Positions 11,528 to 24,419 are shown, numbered from the stretch's first letter. The stretch is DNA of 64,000 nucleotides from Chimonanthus salicifolius (GCA_013350335.1 CM023534.1:16573302-16637301), one strand, 5' to 3'. The notes: a model not told the origin generated them from the letters alone. Numbers and translations: made by a program.

Positions 11528-12550
11528 CCAGCCTCAGTTCAGATGGTTTGACTCCCAACAAAATCTGCATCTTCTCTTCTCTCTTCTCTGTTTTGCTCTT
11601 AGCCTAAAACCAGAAACCCAACCTCTGTTACCAGTTTCAGTAACTGTAGTTTAAGAAGGAGGAGATTTTCAAATCAGGATTTCTTAGCCTAGGAACCCAA
11701 GCGAATGTATCCTTTGCATTCCCCTTTCAATTCCAGTCAGTTTTGAATCAAATAAAACCTAATTTGACCCTGTTTTCAGTGAGAAAAACCAGTTTGAAGT
11801 TTTAAGGAAAACTATGAGTTTCATGTACCCGTGAGGATTTAACTTTAAAATCGGTTGGCCTAGTGAGCTTCTGAGATCCAAACCTCTCCCTATGGAAAGA
11901 GGACTACTAGAGGAGTCCATCAGACCGGCTATCTGTGGAAAACGAATCTTGGAAACCCTCTGTTTCTCGATCCATAATTCACTGTGCTTCTGCCATCACT
12001 ATCTGCTGGTGCAGACAGTGGAGGAAGACGACTCTCAGAAGGTTCGAGAGCTGATCTTCGGACGGTCTGAGAGCTGATCCTCGGACGTTTTGAGCTTCAC
12101 CCGAAGCCCAATTACGCCCGAGGCAAGCCAGACCCCTTCAGACGAACCGAGTCGAGCTCGGAAGGACCGAACCCACTCGGACGTTTCAAACCCAGACTTC
12201 GGATGTTCCGAAGACCTAGACCCACCGAGACTTATTTTCGGATTTTAAACAGTTCAGAAGGACTTCGGATGACCCAAGACCAGATCTTCGGACGATCCGA
12301 AGTCAGACCCATGTTCCGAGGTCAGTGACTAGATTAGGTGTGGTTCAGATGATCCGAAGCTATTGTACCTGGTTTCGAGGCATGTTCTGAGGGACCCAGC
12401 TTTTGGATGTTAAAAATATTGTTTGAATGTTATTGATGTCTAATCTTGCTTGATTATGGTTAATAATGTGTTATGATTAATACCCCTTATTAATTAAAAG
12501 TGTACTAACCCCTTTTCTCTTATTAATTATAGTGTAAATACTATTATATC

Positions 12551-12630
12551 CGCTTCCAGGCCGACCCTATTGGTCGGGCACTGAGTGATTCACTTCCAGG
12601 CCGACGCTATATAGTCGGGCACTGAGTGAC
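12551..12630. repeat. Two-copy GC-rich tandem repeat in the 3.2-kb LTR
   Basis: The block CTTCCAGGCCGAC, a short variable part, then GTCGGGCACTGAGTGA occurs twice in a row. A second pair of related blocks (CCTAACTCAA...GTC/TGATCTGGTC...CAGAAGACAA) follows at 12640-12745. The function is unknown. Confidence 0.6.
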
Positions 12631-13972
12631 CTCGAGGCCTAACTCAAAATGTCTGATCTGGTCCTATTCAGAAGACAACCGAGAAGTGATCCGAGGATCT
12701 AGACCTAACTCAATAAGTCAATCTGGTCAATGCCCAGAAGACAATATGAGTTTTGGACTAGGCCCCTTTTTATTTACTATTATGTTGTGGATTATGATAA
12801 TTTAAAAAGGATAGAAACCCAGTAGGAGACTCAGTTCCATATACCTTGGATATTTTTGGAAAAACGTGAGATTTCAAAATACTACTTGTGTATACGTATT
12901 TGTTATGTATATTGATTGTGCACTTGTCTGTTTATTTGAACAGAGACCGCGTAACTACACAATCATGGTGAGGGAACTTAACTCTGCAAGATATGTAAAC
13001 AAGTTTTATTATGAGATGAGTCTTGGGCAATGGGTGATTTCAGATTTGATGAACCCACTCATGTGCCTAGACACGATGCACTATGGTAAGAGTGCTGATG
13101 ATGGTTGTAAATATTACGATGTTGATCGTATGAGTATGTAAGACTGCTTCCACGTACCTGGGCTATTGAACTAATATCGGCCATATGGGAGATGGTTTAT
13201 GTCTACTGGACAATGGATGGACCATGATGTCGTCAGTTACTAACTTGAGGATGTCAGTATCGGCTAAGTCAGAGCCGGAGATGTACTTGCAAGGATGTAT
13301 TTTGACCGTGTTGGGACTTAATACTGGTCTCAGCGTAGTCGGCAGGCGTTATGTTGGATGATGGCAGTAATTGATGAGAGATGATGATGATGCTTTATAT
13401 GAGATTATGCTTACTGTTATCAAGCATGTGATATTATTGAACTGTTGCTAACTTGTTATATTTTTACTTAAACTGCATTGTTATATTTCCTTCACTGGAC
13501 TAGTTAGCTCACACCACTCACCTTTCAGGCGATGAACCCGAGGAGGAGGACCCTCTTTTTCAAGCTTAGGGTGAATAAGCTGAGGCGGTGTTTCGGGATT
13601 CCCCTTGAGGGGAATACCCTTATATTTTCTTGTTGGTTCTTGGAACCATTTACTTTTATTAAGTACTGGGTGTGGTACTTAATTTGTTTAAATATGATGT
13701 ATTAAACTACTATGCTTCCGTAGTTACTCTTGTGACATGATTTTGAATGATGAATCAATGGATGGATTTTATTTGATCATGTGATGTGTTATTGTCTTTA
13801 ATATGTCTATTTTTATGGGGTAGACTTATGGTATGTGTTTGAGTCTATATGTTGGGATCATGTGTGACCTTTGGGCCTAATCGTTGATCCGGCCCAGTAG
13901 AGCACTCGTGTTAGTTTATCTTTAAAAAAATCAGTCGCATTCAAGGTCCACCCTTCGGGTCGGGACGTGACA

Positions 13973-14985
13973 AGTAATCTATAAAAATTACAAAAAAGCG
14001 ACTCTAATATTGATATAAAATAATAGTGCAAAATTAAGCACCAAAGTTGTCAATAGAAGAATTCAATTATATCTTAGATGTAATACTATTTCTTAATCCT
14101 ATATATGATGGGTAATATGGTAAAGATTGACAAGACACATGCAAAATTTTTAATCGTATAACCCAATGTCAAATATATTAACTAACAATTCATATATTAT
14201 TTACATTGCATGCTATTTAAGTTAGTAAGTTATCAAATTTACTTGAAGTTTATCCAACCTCGCATTCAAATGTAAATGAGTGTAGATTTGGACTTGAATA
14301 TGGATAAAAAAACTTAACTAAAACTTAAACATAAATTTATGCTCGTTTATTTTAGATTACAATTATCCAAACATTCAAGTTCTAGAATATGCACTTACTT
14401 TCCTAATCTTAAATTTAAATAAATGAATCAAGTTGCTTCAACTCATGTAATGAATATATTAATTTACTTAAATCATCCTTTGTTTTTTTTTTTATATTGA
14501 GTTCTAACCAAGTTGATAGGTTCGTTTTAAAATTTTTGAGTTAAATGAATTTGAATCAAGTGTAAATTTTTGGGTTCTAACCAAGTAAATATAACCAGCA
14601 GTTACATTTTGGGTGGTCCTTCAGTGTATGATACTGGTCAAAAAAATAATTCCATTCCATTCCATTCAAAGTTTGGCACGTGCAACTCGCACGCATTGTG
14701 GTAACGCCATCTGACTTCTCAGAGAAAACCGTTTCGGCAGCTTTCCACCTTTGCTCAACGTACATTGGGAACGGCCCCTTCTACTGTGTACTGGTACGAT
14801 AAAAATCTGGACCGAACACGTGTAGGGAAGAGGGAGATGGTAACGATTTTGCCAGTAGTCCGGTTGGGGTTGGGGAATATAATCAATACTGTTTCAGTGT
14901 TTTGGCCGGATTCGGGAAATACTGCGCCAACTGTTTGGTGTTGGTAAAGAGGATGGGTCCTGTACACACATCTTAGTGTAAATAG
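13973..14985. other. No gene seen
   Basis: AT-rich, with short chance ORFs on both strands at 14577-14967 that overlap each other antiparallel. Nothing recognisable. Confidence 0.4.
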
Positions 14986-15202
14986 TGTAATTTAAAGGGT
15001 AGTCATTTAGACTTTTTTTTTTTTTTAAGAGATATTTTATTTTAAAATTTTATATAAAATTATCATTTTACCCTTCAATTTTCTGTAGAGGAATCATCTT
15101 TTAAAAAAAATTGAAGAACAAAATGATAATTTTGATATAAAATTTTGAAATTAAGTGTATCTTAAAAGAAAAGTGGAGTGTATAAATGGCTACGTAATTT
15201 AA
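14986..15202. mobile_element. MITE / long inverted-repeat element, ~215 bp
   Basis: The segment folds on itself almost end to end. TAATTTAAAGGGTAGTCATTTA at the left pairs with TAAATGGCTACGTAATTTAAA at the right, and the inner arms around 15035-15078 and 15106-15150 pair with a few mismatches. It carries no coding sequence. No clean target duplication is seen, so the superfamily is open. Confidence 0.6.
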
Positions 15203-17196
15203 AATGATGAAGATTTCTCCACCTCCATCCTCCAACCACGTGTACATACATGCAACCACCCCAACCACCTGTTGTACTTCCTCCCAATCAGGAGGACTTG
15301 GTAAATAATTACAATTTGAATAGAGCCATTGATGTGGGCACCATGAATGAACCCGAGGTTGATGAAATTGCGTCCTAAGCTATGCAACTCATAAGATTTT
15401 TCACTGTGGCAAAAGTGGGGTGAAACTAGCTAATTTGAGCTCTTGGTGTCTTTAATGCACATAGACCACTCCCATGGACCCAAGACCCTTTTGAGGGCAC
15501 AATGGACTCCACATGGAAGGTTGCAAGGCCAAAAAGCCTAACATTAAAGTGGAGTAACGAATTCCACATAGATGATGGCTAGGTTTGCTACTTTTTGTGG
15601 AGCAATGGAGTGACTTTTAGCTCTCCAACTCCAACATGAATATGGACTCTTATTAATCCAGGGACTCTCCCTTGGACGCATGAACTTAGAAGCTTGTGAT
15701 TGGAGGAAACACATTACTCATCTTAGGTGGCAACATATGATTGACAGAAAATGAGCAATGACTTTGTAGGTGTAATTGAGGCATCGAACTTTTATATCAT
15801 ATTTTTATGAAATTTGATTTTCTGAAAGCTTATTTAAGGAAATTTCCAACAAGAATAAGTTTGCACAATTACACTTGCATACAAGTTATGATTGTTTTAA
15901 TGTACATGTATCAAGAGAAGACGAACCCTAGTCATAAACGACTCATTTTATAATTTAACTTTTCCAAAACATGTGAAACACCTCATGGCCGCCACAACCC
16001 TTGATTTCTCTCCCTTAGGCATGTGGGGCTCAGTTTAGCTGCATGGAGTGGGAGATCTCTCATTGTTGAGGACACCATCCTACATGGTCTTTCCTCATAG
16101 GCTAGTTTGAACTCTTCCATTGGATCCTAAATTCCTGTGTAATGAGTTTTGCACTCTCCCATATGACTCCACCACTCCTTGAATGTGTGGATTGAAGTCT
16201 TGTAGAGGACTTGGACACCTCATTTAGCTTAGGTGGAAATTTCTCATTGGTTGTAATGTTTTTTTCCTTTTTTTTTGTCAGTTATGAGATGTGGCATGGA
16301 TACGTTAGAAATAGGGTTTTCAATGCCAAAACTCCATGTTTTTCTCCATTCCAACACTAAACATGGTTGGTTAGGTTGGTTTAGCTAGGGTTTTCATTCA
16401 TATGTTGTTATAAATAGGAGCCTTGGGTCTCCACACAAGGCACTCAAGTTTGGTGAATCAAACTTCTAGTTTGAAGGAGAGATGAGACAAGTCTCAAAGT
16501 TTAAAATAAGTTCCAAATAATTTCTCCATTTGAAGCTATGTTTTGACTGTTGACTTTTGATTAAATTATTGCTTTGCATTTCCACTTTATTTCAACATTT
16601 AATTGATTAAGTTTCAATTTTGCATTTACCTAGTTTTACATAGATTAACCAATGAAAAAAAACAAAACAAAAGAATGCCTAACTAGACTCCTAAGTTAAA
16701 ACAACCAATTAGAAAATTACAAAGGACTCAAAACACAATTTAGAACTCTCATTCACACTTCCCAGGAGTGTCAAATTCTCTTTATTCAAGTTCAAGGAGA
16801 GAGTACAAAGTCGGCCATACACATTAGGAGTAGAGAAGTTTGGTTTGAACTCCTTTAGACATATTTTGATGAAAACGGTTGTAACTTGGGGTAGGTAACT
16901 CAGAATTGGCTAACCTTAGGATCTTTGAAAGGTTGTCGAATCATTTTTCCAATGGTCCAAATTTCATCAAAATTATACGTCGTTTGATATCTTAAAATTG
17001 GTCTACAAGTTACTACTATGTTTCTACGAATTAGATTCAATTTAGCATAAATAGATTTGTGAGCTTCACGAATTCTCTTCCATCCTCTATGGTTTTGAAT
17101 GTATAATCCTCCTTCAAGTATGATTCAATACGATATCAAGTGGCCCCGAGCCCACATATGGTGTCCGCATGCAGTATAGCTGCCAATGAGTGGCTT
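15203..17196. other. No gene seen; possible old LTR with TATA box
   Basis: No credible ORF. TATAAATAGGAGCC at 16409-16422 looks like an LTR-type core promoter, followed by a short leader. A truncated or decayed LTR retrotransposon is likely, but no LTR termini or pol remnants are visible. Confidence 0.35.
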
Positions 17197-17201
17197 ACAT
17201 T

Positions 17202-17372
17202 TGTTGGAATATATTTAGATTATCCTAATTATAATGTAATTAGGATTCTAGTTTGAATTTATCTCTATTAAGAGATCTATTTAGATTAGAAGTGAAATAG
17301 CCATAGGGTCAGCTAAGGCTATATATAGTTGTGTAATACTCTTTAATGAATGCAATCTTCTCTTCTCTAACA
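17202..17372 (+). repeat. 5' LTR of the 3.08-kb element
   Basis: 171 bp, TGTTGGA...TCTAACA, with a TATATATAG core-promoter-like word near 17320 and a CTTCTCTTCTCT pyrimidine run at the 3' end. Differences from the 3' LTR are a few substitutions and a one-base length change. Confidence 0.88.
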
Positions 17373-17385
17373 TGGTATCAGAGCC
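17373..17385 (+). other. Primer-binding site (initiator Met tRNA)
   Basis: TGGTATCAGAGCC lies directly after the 5' LTR. This is the classic complement of the 3' end of plant initiator tRNA-Met that primes minus-strand DNA synthesis. Confidence 0.88.
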
Positions 17386-19380
17386 AGAATTCGTTCCTAT
17401 TGAGTGAGACTCAATAATCACGCCTCTTCTTCTCTCCCTCTGCCGGAGATACATCGGGAGAGGGAGGGAGGGACATCTGGATCCGACTTCAATAAACACT
17501 CTCAGATCTGCCGTACTTTGCCTGCTGTTATTACAGCCGATTTTTCTGCTGTCTTTGATCCTTTGTTACTGTATAGATTTGGGGTGATCTTTGATCCTAT
17601 CGTCGGCGGTCAGCCCAGCCAAGCCTTCTCGGATCTGGACTCTCTATCAGACTTGTCTCAGTTAAGAACGTCAACAAATCTGTTTTTCAGGAACACCGGT
17701 AGGGTTCCCTTTTGCACGCCGCCTTCTGCAGATCTGTTCACGTTTTACTTCATCAAAGTGCCTACTTGACGCTCACCTTCTTCTCAGCAGCCCTACTGCA
17801 ACTCAGATCTACTTTGATACAAAGCCTTCCTTACCTTCGCATATGCCAGAGCCATTCTGCAGCGTCTGGCCCTACTGCAACTCAGATCTGCTGTTCTTCT
17901 CACAAGCACCATAGTATATCGAGTCTTTTGGCGTCCACGTTTCTGGAGGAGATAATCTTCTCTGCAAAGTGTGTGAACAACAAACCCATCTCCTTTTATA
18001 TTGCACCGCTTCTGCGTTTTTTGAGATCCGTTTTCATCAACACCGAATGAAAAACCCTAGATGAGTCAGTCTCCCTTCCACAGCTCAATCCCTTCCACTC
18101 CGGCCTGACACGCCACTCCCTCAGGCGCTCGCTTCCATTGCTGGCCGGCGGCAACCCTTGCACCGTTGGTGCTCTCTCTGGCCTCTGTCTTGCTTCTCAC
18201 TTCACGATCTGCTCCCTTCCGGCTCTTTCCCTGCCACAGATCGCAGATCTGCAAAACCTCATTACTACTATTGTTGCCCTCAGATCTGAAATCGCCACGG
18301 CTGCCAGATCCGGCTCTTTCTGCTTCTCTGGCGTCTGCAGGCCTCCACCTGCAGATATGAAACATTGCTCGGCACCCTTGCCGCCTCTGTTCCTCAGATC
18401 TCTCCTTCTGTAGTGCGATTGCAGCTTCCTCTGGCTGAGCCTCTTTGCTGAGATCTAATCTTTCCTGTTGTAGATTGCCCCTCTCAGGTCCGGCACTGCC
18501 TCCTACTGCCTTACGAATGCTCCACCGAGAAACAGATCTGGCTGTTGCATGTTCTACTTGCTGAAAAAAAAGACTCAAATATGCTATGTTCGTTGTTCGC
18601 CCGACTCTGCTCGGCTAATAACGCCATCTTTTGAGCCTTGTTTGGCCTGGCATCCCTGCCATGCTGCTTCCGCTTCTTGTTGGTTCGGCGGTTCTTGTTT
18701 GTAAGCGCTGATCTGTTCTCAATCTGCTCTTTTTTACAGAGAATCAAACTACAATACAAAATGTTAAACTGCTCTTTTTTACTCTCTGCTGTTGTGCCTT
18801 GGTTTCATACCACGTCTGGAGAGTGTGCATCTGCCATTCTTATCAGCCAGAGAGGATTCTTTTGTGTTTTCAAATCTCCAGTCAACAGAGCCACCTCTCT
18901 ACATACCAGATCTATCGTGTGCACTCCCTTTCCCGATGCACGCTTGTTCAAGTGCGACCTATTGTGGTACAGGAATGATGATCTTTTGTACCCTTTGGTC
19001 ATGCTTCCTCCAAAATCTATACCACCATTCTGGCATGCTATATTCATCATCATGGTGAATGATACAATGGTGCGAGGGTTTTGAAGTGTATACTTCTGAT
19101 GTATTACAAGAATAGCAGCGGCAATACTTCTGATGATACCACGCTTCCTTGCCGTTGACGTCCACCTATACACGACGCCATTGTTGTCTCCAGATTTGCA
19201 GCATCAAGAGTTATTTGTTCACTGTTTTTTGTTGCTACTGTAACTGTGCAGTATGCACAGTGGGCGATTTGTTGTCGCTCGACCATCGTCCACTAATCAT
19301 GAATAAGATATGGTGTTCTGTTGTTTATTCTCGCCACAATCTGTGAGATCTGTGCCAAGAAGAAAGGGGGAGAGCTGACG

Positions 19381-19525
19381 AAAGGAGCACAAATTTCCCT
19401 TCTCCTCTTACTTTAGTCGATTTCGTTGACGCTCTGAAGAAAGGGACACAAATTTCCCTTCTCCTCTTACTTTCGTCGATTTCGTCGACGCTCTGAAGAA
19501 AGGGATACAAATTGCCCTTCTTGCC
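19381..19525. repeat. 59-bp tandem repeat, about 2.4 copies, inside the 3.08-kb element
   Basis: The word AAATTTCCCT (third copy AAATTGCCCT) recurs at 19391, 19450 and 19509, an exact period of 59 bp. The unit includes TCTCCTCTTACTTT and GTCGATTTCGT. The period is not a multiple of three, which argues against protein coding here. Confidence 0.8.
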
Positions 19526-19642
19526 TTTGTCTTTCTATGCTTGTCATTTCTTGAATATGAGACGACATATTTTGGACACATGTCCATTTGTTGTGGAATT
19601 CATCCACTCCTTTTATCTGGAGGACTGATTCGTCTCCAATTT

Positions 19643-19806
19643 TTGATGGCCTTTCATGGTTACAGCCCCATTTGCTGGACTTTCATTGTTACAGCCTCAT
19701 TTGCTGGCCTTTTATGGCTACATCCCCATTTGCTGGTCTTTATGACTTCAACCTTTATTTGCTAGCCTTTATGGCTACAACTATTGTTCGCTGGCCTTTA
19801 CGATCT
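19643..19806. repeat. 29-bp tandem repeat, five to six copies, inside the 3.08-kb element
   Basis: The word TTTGCTGG and variants recur at 19671, 19700, 19729, 19758 and 19787, an exact 29-bp period, with a CTTTATGGCTACA-like partner in each unit. Being non-triplet it interrupts any long frame. It could be a structural or packaging element of the RNA; that is speculation. Confidence 0.8.
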
Positions 19807-20096
19807 GATTGATCGATATGATGGCTTCAGCCCCTTGTTTTTCAGGCCATTCATCTCCTGCATTTATCTCATATTGCAATCATTGTTTGCCGGACAACTG
19901 TCTTACGGACACTGCCGTCGTCCATACCAAGTTCTCTATTTCAGGCCGCCATTGGTGTTCGCCGCCTGTCGTTTTACAGCCAATCAACACTGCCACATAA
20001 ACACATATTTGCAGCTAGTCAACGCTGCCACTTCAACAACTGTTGCAGTTTACCTGCCGTTTCTTGACGTTCCAAGCTTCGCGTTTATCCACGCTT

Positions 20097-20111
20097 CAGC
20101 TTGCGGGGGCG
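20097..20111 (+). other. Polypurine tract next to the 3' LTR
   Basis: GCTTGCGGGGGCG lies immediately before the 3' LTR. A short G-run at this position primes plus-strand synthesis in copia-type elements. Confidence 0.65.
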
Positions 20112-20283
20112 TGTTGGAATATATTTAGATTATCCTAATTATAATGTAATTAGGATTCTAGTTTGAGTTTATCTCTATTAAGAGATCTATTTAGATTAGA
20201 AATTAAATAGCTCTAGGGTAAGCTAAGGCTATATATAGTTGTGTAATACTCTTTAATGAATACAATTTTTCTCTTTTCTAACA
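20112..20283 (+). repeat. 3' LTR of the 3.08-kb element
   Basis: 172 bp, TGTTGGA...TCTAACA, nearly identical to the 5' LTR, followed by the ACATT target duplication. Confidence 0.88.
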
Positions 20284-20288
20284 ACATT

Positions 20289-23200
20289 GCCCGGTTTCTT
20301 CCAATACTTGCCACGGTAAAAAAATCAAACTCTTCATCCCATCTCCACCAACTCCTTGGATGTCCACAACAAACCATGCCACTTATGTAGGTTTTGTAGC
20401 CACCAATCCACTCCAATTTGTAACTCTCTTTTGGAGCCAGGGTTCTTTATTTGCAACTCCTCCTTAGGGGTCCATTATGCACCCAGTCTGGCCCCGAGCC
20501 CATGGGTTAAGTCCAAGTGAAATAAATTCACCATCCTAGATACTCAATTCGGTAATTTCAAAGCATTGTCATCAACCTCGGATTCATGTATGATGTCCAC
20601 ATTAAAAACTCAAGAATGGTGTAGAAAAATCTAATCCACTTGGCAATAGAAACACAGATCCTTTGCTATAGAGGTGTGTTACATATAGGAGAGTCAAGCA
20701 TGAAGAGGAGATGTAGATCTGCGCAAGGCGGATCAAGTAAAATAACAAAAGGTAATAAAATAGTAGGCTGATGACCTTAATAGCATACACGAAAAGGGAA
20801 AAAACCATGGAACCTCATCATCTTCTAACTTAGACGGAAGACCGTGGAACCTAAGTACTGAAAATTGAGGAACAAATGGCTAGTCTTCATGAAGTAGATG
20901 AAAGGCATTGCTGTGATACCTTCTAAGGGCATTCTGTATACTTGAAGCCCACCCTTAAACCCATCCTAAATTCAATAGAGAAAGAGAGAGACGGGGGATT
21001 GACACAGGGCTTGGATGTATGCTCAGAGACAAAAAAGCAGAAATAAGATAAAACCAATCGACGAAGATCAGATTATGAATTCAAACCTTATGTGTTTGAT
21101 AGTGGATAAATAAAAGATGGATACAAGAATCAAAGACTCAAAGATTCAAATACAAAATGAAATCTTTTTCTCTCTCCATACGAAAGGACTCAATCAACTT
21201 GTCCCAGTTTGTTCTTCTAAGATTCTATGTTCTTTTGCACGACCAAAACGCTGGTATTTACAGATCTTCAATGAATCTCTATAGAAACCCTAGCTCAGTT
21301 GTCTTTACCATATGATTATGCAGAGATAGTAAAGTCAATACAATCAGATCGCTAACACACTGGTTTGACACGTGATAAGTTTCCAAATTTGGAAAGGAGA
21401 TCTTCTGATAATGCATACAAGTCTAGATAAAGTTCTTATGGACCAGTGTGTAAACTGGACTAGCATTAGTGAACACTGACCCGATAAATGCACCAGTAAT
21501 GAGAAAGTACCGTGATGACTTCAAAGTCGGCATTGAGACCAACATCTTACAATGGTGTCGGTATGACAAATTGCTTCACATGTCAAATGAACTGAAGTTC
21601 TTTCACTCTATATGATGAGCGCATCAGGCTCAATTATCCACATTCGGACTCATCTTCTATGGACATTGATCGAGCGGAGCATATTGCCATGATTTACATG
21701 GAATATTTTGATCGAGATAACCATAATTAGATTCCATCTAATAAGTCAAGTCAAATTTATTAGTCGAGGCCCAATTAGCTCGAGTGATGTAGATCAGCAT
21801 ATTAAGGCCAAGCCCAAACTTAAATAGGTCAGACCTCAGCAAGTTCACTCCATCAAGTCCAAGAAAGACCCAGTCTCTCCTACAGTGCCAAGTGTTAGGA
21901 GATTGCACAGAGAAAATTAGGAAAGGAGACTGAAGAGACAAGCAGGGAGGTGGCGCCAGAGAGTGAAAATCTCTCTCCCTTTGGGTGAAATTCCCAAAGT
22001 TGGGAAAGTGTGAGGCGCATGGAGATAATCACTCTCTCCTCCATATTTTTAGGCTTTTCTTTTTCCTTTTTTGTGTGTGTTTCTTAGAACAAAATCTCAA
22101 CCGTAATGTGCCGAGATAAAGTGTTTTGATTGGTAGATTGATGTACATACGGATTGATAGGGTATTTTTAAATTTCATGGAAGAGAAATAATCCAAAAAT
22201 CCCTCCAGACCTTGGGCGAACTTGATAGGGGTATTTTGGTATTTTCACATGATTTTTTTTTTTTAAATACATGTGTCTTTTTTTTTTTCAAGGAAGGCTA
22301 TGTGGAGTTGTGTTATCTTTTTAAACTGAAGTTGGACTAGAATCCATACTTCTCTTTTGCAAGTAAGTACCGTACCGGTGTTTTATAATTCAATTGAGTT
22401 TTATGGTTTTTAGATTAAGAGAATCAATTTTGAATCTCATATCTATTTTAACTATTCTCTTCCGCATCATTTAATCACTTGAATTGAATGGGACCTTAAC
22501 CTAATCTCCATAAGGCATAATTGGATTCCCGGAACCCTCATTTTCGATTTAGGCTTTGTTTAACAAATCTCCAATCAAGGAAGAATCATTTTACGAATCG
22601 TAATTGGCTACATGAGTCTCTCAGAGACCATACTCTAAAACTGCGAGTCGATTTACTCAAATTCGACTCTAGACCTGTATTACTATGTAATCGACCTTTG
22701 CTCAGCTCCAGAATGCCAACATACCAATCAATACGATCAATATTTAGCATTTCCAGAAATGGTTGAAATGATTGATAAGTGCATTGATGCTGTTTTTAAT
22801 TCATCTGCTGGCTAGAGAAGTAAAAATCAAGAAAAAGGACTTGTGTGTTTGAGTGAGGCAGACATGACCCTTGATCAGATATGATCCGAAGGTGTAACCT
22901 TGTCTTCATCTTTTGGGTATTTTTAATTGGTGTATGATGAAAGTTTAAAATGAATCCAACCAGTTATCTTTGTTTCATGTGTTCTTGCTTGTTGTAGAAT
23001 GATGAATACCAACCATTAACACAAAAAACTCAGGCTTGCAGACTGTATTCCTAGAATATCGGTCTCAGTTGTTCACATATTGTGTAACAGCTCCGTAGTG
23101 CTTTGTGAAGAAGGCAGACAGACTCATCCATGAATTCTTAAGAACAGAGTTAACCACAAACAACTAACCTATGCTGGTTAGTATAACAAAACAACTTCCA

Positions 23201-23426
23201 AAGTGGAAAATCCTTATAATCAATGAAGATATTTCTTTAAACATTTTCCATGAACCAGTCTAGGCAGTCAAATCTCTGACTTGGAGTGGTCTATGCCAGA
23301 CAACTTTAACCTTGGAAACATGTTTCAGTTGGAGTGAAAGCTTCACAACTATAAACCAATGAATAATGAGCGACACCGGTGGATAATTGAGCAATTGTTC
23401 TAAGCTCACTCAGCCTGAATCTCACC
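20289..23426. other. No gene seen
   Basis: About 3.1 kb of AT-rich DNA with only short chance ORFs. The part at 21000-22100 mixes purine-rich leader-like stretches and may be old LTR DNA, but no termini or protein remnants could be found. 22780-23400 looks like unique non-repeated DNA with no frame. Confidence 0.35.
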
Positions 23427-23999
23427 TAGACCTGTTCACGGGCTGAATTTAGGCCGGGCTTTGTCAAAAAGAACTTAAGCCCGTTTCTATTATCAAAAGC
23501 CCAAGCCCATCTAAAGCTCTTTGGGAGTTTTTAGTTAAAGCCTGAGCCCAGATTTTAAGGCCCATTTATTTTGCATCTGACACTGTTTTACTTTTCCAAA
23601 AAAAATATTTTGTAACATAAAATTTCAACCATACATGTTAAAAGTATACCAAAATACCTACCACCCATTAAAAAGTTGAGTCCAAAACTCATGTCCTATC
23701 CAATTGATCTTGATAATCAATTTGGCCGACTTCCTTGGAAAGATGACACTTGGTAAATTTGATCGTAAAGATCGAATGGCTGGATATTGAATTTTGAGAT
23801 GAAATTTTAAAAAATAATAGGCTTTTAAGCCTTGTTACCATCTGCATGGTTAATAAAATAAAAAATATAAAAATATAAAAACCCGACTGACCTTGATGGA
23901 CTTTAAGTAAAAGTCTGAGTCTAACCTGTCAAAGAAGAATATTGTTTAACCCCGTTTATTCTAGGTAGTGGGCCAAGTTTGAACAAATGAACACTCCTA
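23427..23999. mobile_element. hAT-type MITE, 573 bp, with 8-bp target duplication
   Basis: The left end reads TAGACCTGTTCA and the right end, reverse complemented, TAGGAGTGTTCA. The flanks are ATCTCACC at 23419-23426 and ATCCCACC at 24000-24007, a 7/8 match of the length hAT transposases make. The interior is rich in GGCCCGGGC-like words (GGCCGGGCTTTG, AAGCCCAAGCCC), a hallmark of the abundant plant GGGTGTTCA hAT MITEs. It has no transposase. Confidence 0.72.
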
Positions 24000-24419
24000 A
24001 TCCCACCCTACTTTTTAAGAATCTTGAACATTGATTTAACTTGGTCGTTGGGCTTTTGGATGGTGCACGGGAAATGGAGCATGATTGATAGAATATGTCA
24101 ATAATAAATCTTCAACTTGAGCCTATGGTCTAAAAACCATTATATGTACCAGTCCTCTAGGAAATTCCATAATGGTTTAATTTTAAGTTTAGATGATGGC
24201 TCCATGTTGGATTGATTTTAGAAAATTAAAGGGCTTTTAAACTAATGTAATATTTCTAATGATTAGAATTTGGATTTTCATGTTTAGATTATTTCAAAGA
24301 TTTATTTTTCTTAAACTACGTAATTTCAATCAAATATATTTGTTTTTTCATATATTTTGAATGTTCCTCGTGGGATCGACCTCGCACTCGTATGCTAGAC
24401 TACAAAATGACTTGCGATT
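24000..24419. other. No gene seen
   Basis: AT-rich spacer between the hAT MITE and the minus-strand retroelement remnant. Confidence 0.4.

Larger units (their letters stand above)
10730..13972 (+). mobile_element. Solo LTR, 3.2 kb, probably Ty3/gypsy Del/Tekay type
   Basis: It begins TGTAATACCC and ends GGGACGTGACA, and is flanked by the direct repeat AGTAA at 10725-10729 and 13973-13977. No gag, pol, primer-binding site or polypurine tract is inside, so it is a solo LTR. The plus orientation follows from the TATAAAA box at 11521, the pyrimidine-rich leader at 11565-11600, and the GC-rich 3' terminus. Open frames inside it, for instance at 11892-12077 and 12866-13141, are unsupported. The 3243-bp length is typical of giant plant chromovirus LTRs; clade assignment is inference. 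It shares with the 925-5146 LTR the TGTAA start and a short GC-rich tandem repeat in its 3' half, but not overall sequence. Confidence 0.78.
17202..20283 (+). mobile_element. Complete non-autonomous LTR retrotransposon (large TRIM/LARD-like), 3.08 kb
   Basis: Two near-identical short LTRs (17202-17372 and 20112-20283) start TGTTGGAATA and end CTAACA. The element is flanked by the perfect duplication ACATT at 17197-17201 and 20284-20288. A primer-binding site complementary to initiator-Met tRNA abuts the 5' LTR, and a G-rich polypurine tract abuts the 3' LTR. The 2.74-kb interior holds no gag, protease, integrase, RT or RNase H. Its open frames overlap on opposite strands and run through non-triplet tandem repeats. 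Mobilisation must therefore have used proteins from another element, presumably of copia type given LTR and primer-site style. The interior is GC-richer than its surroundings and may include captured sequence. The LTRs differ at only a modest number of sites, so insertion is fairly recent. Confidence 0.88.

Noticed and set aside
18066..18578. 170-codon minus-strand ORF, the second longest in the window
   Set aside because: It lies inside the non-autonomous retrotransposon interior, overlaps plus-strand frames, is Arg/Glu/Ala-rich by composition and resembles no protein.
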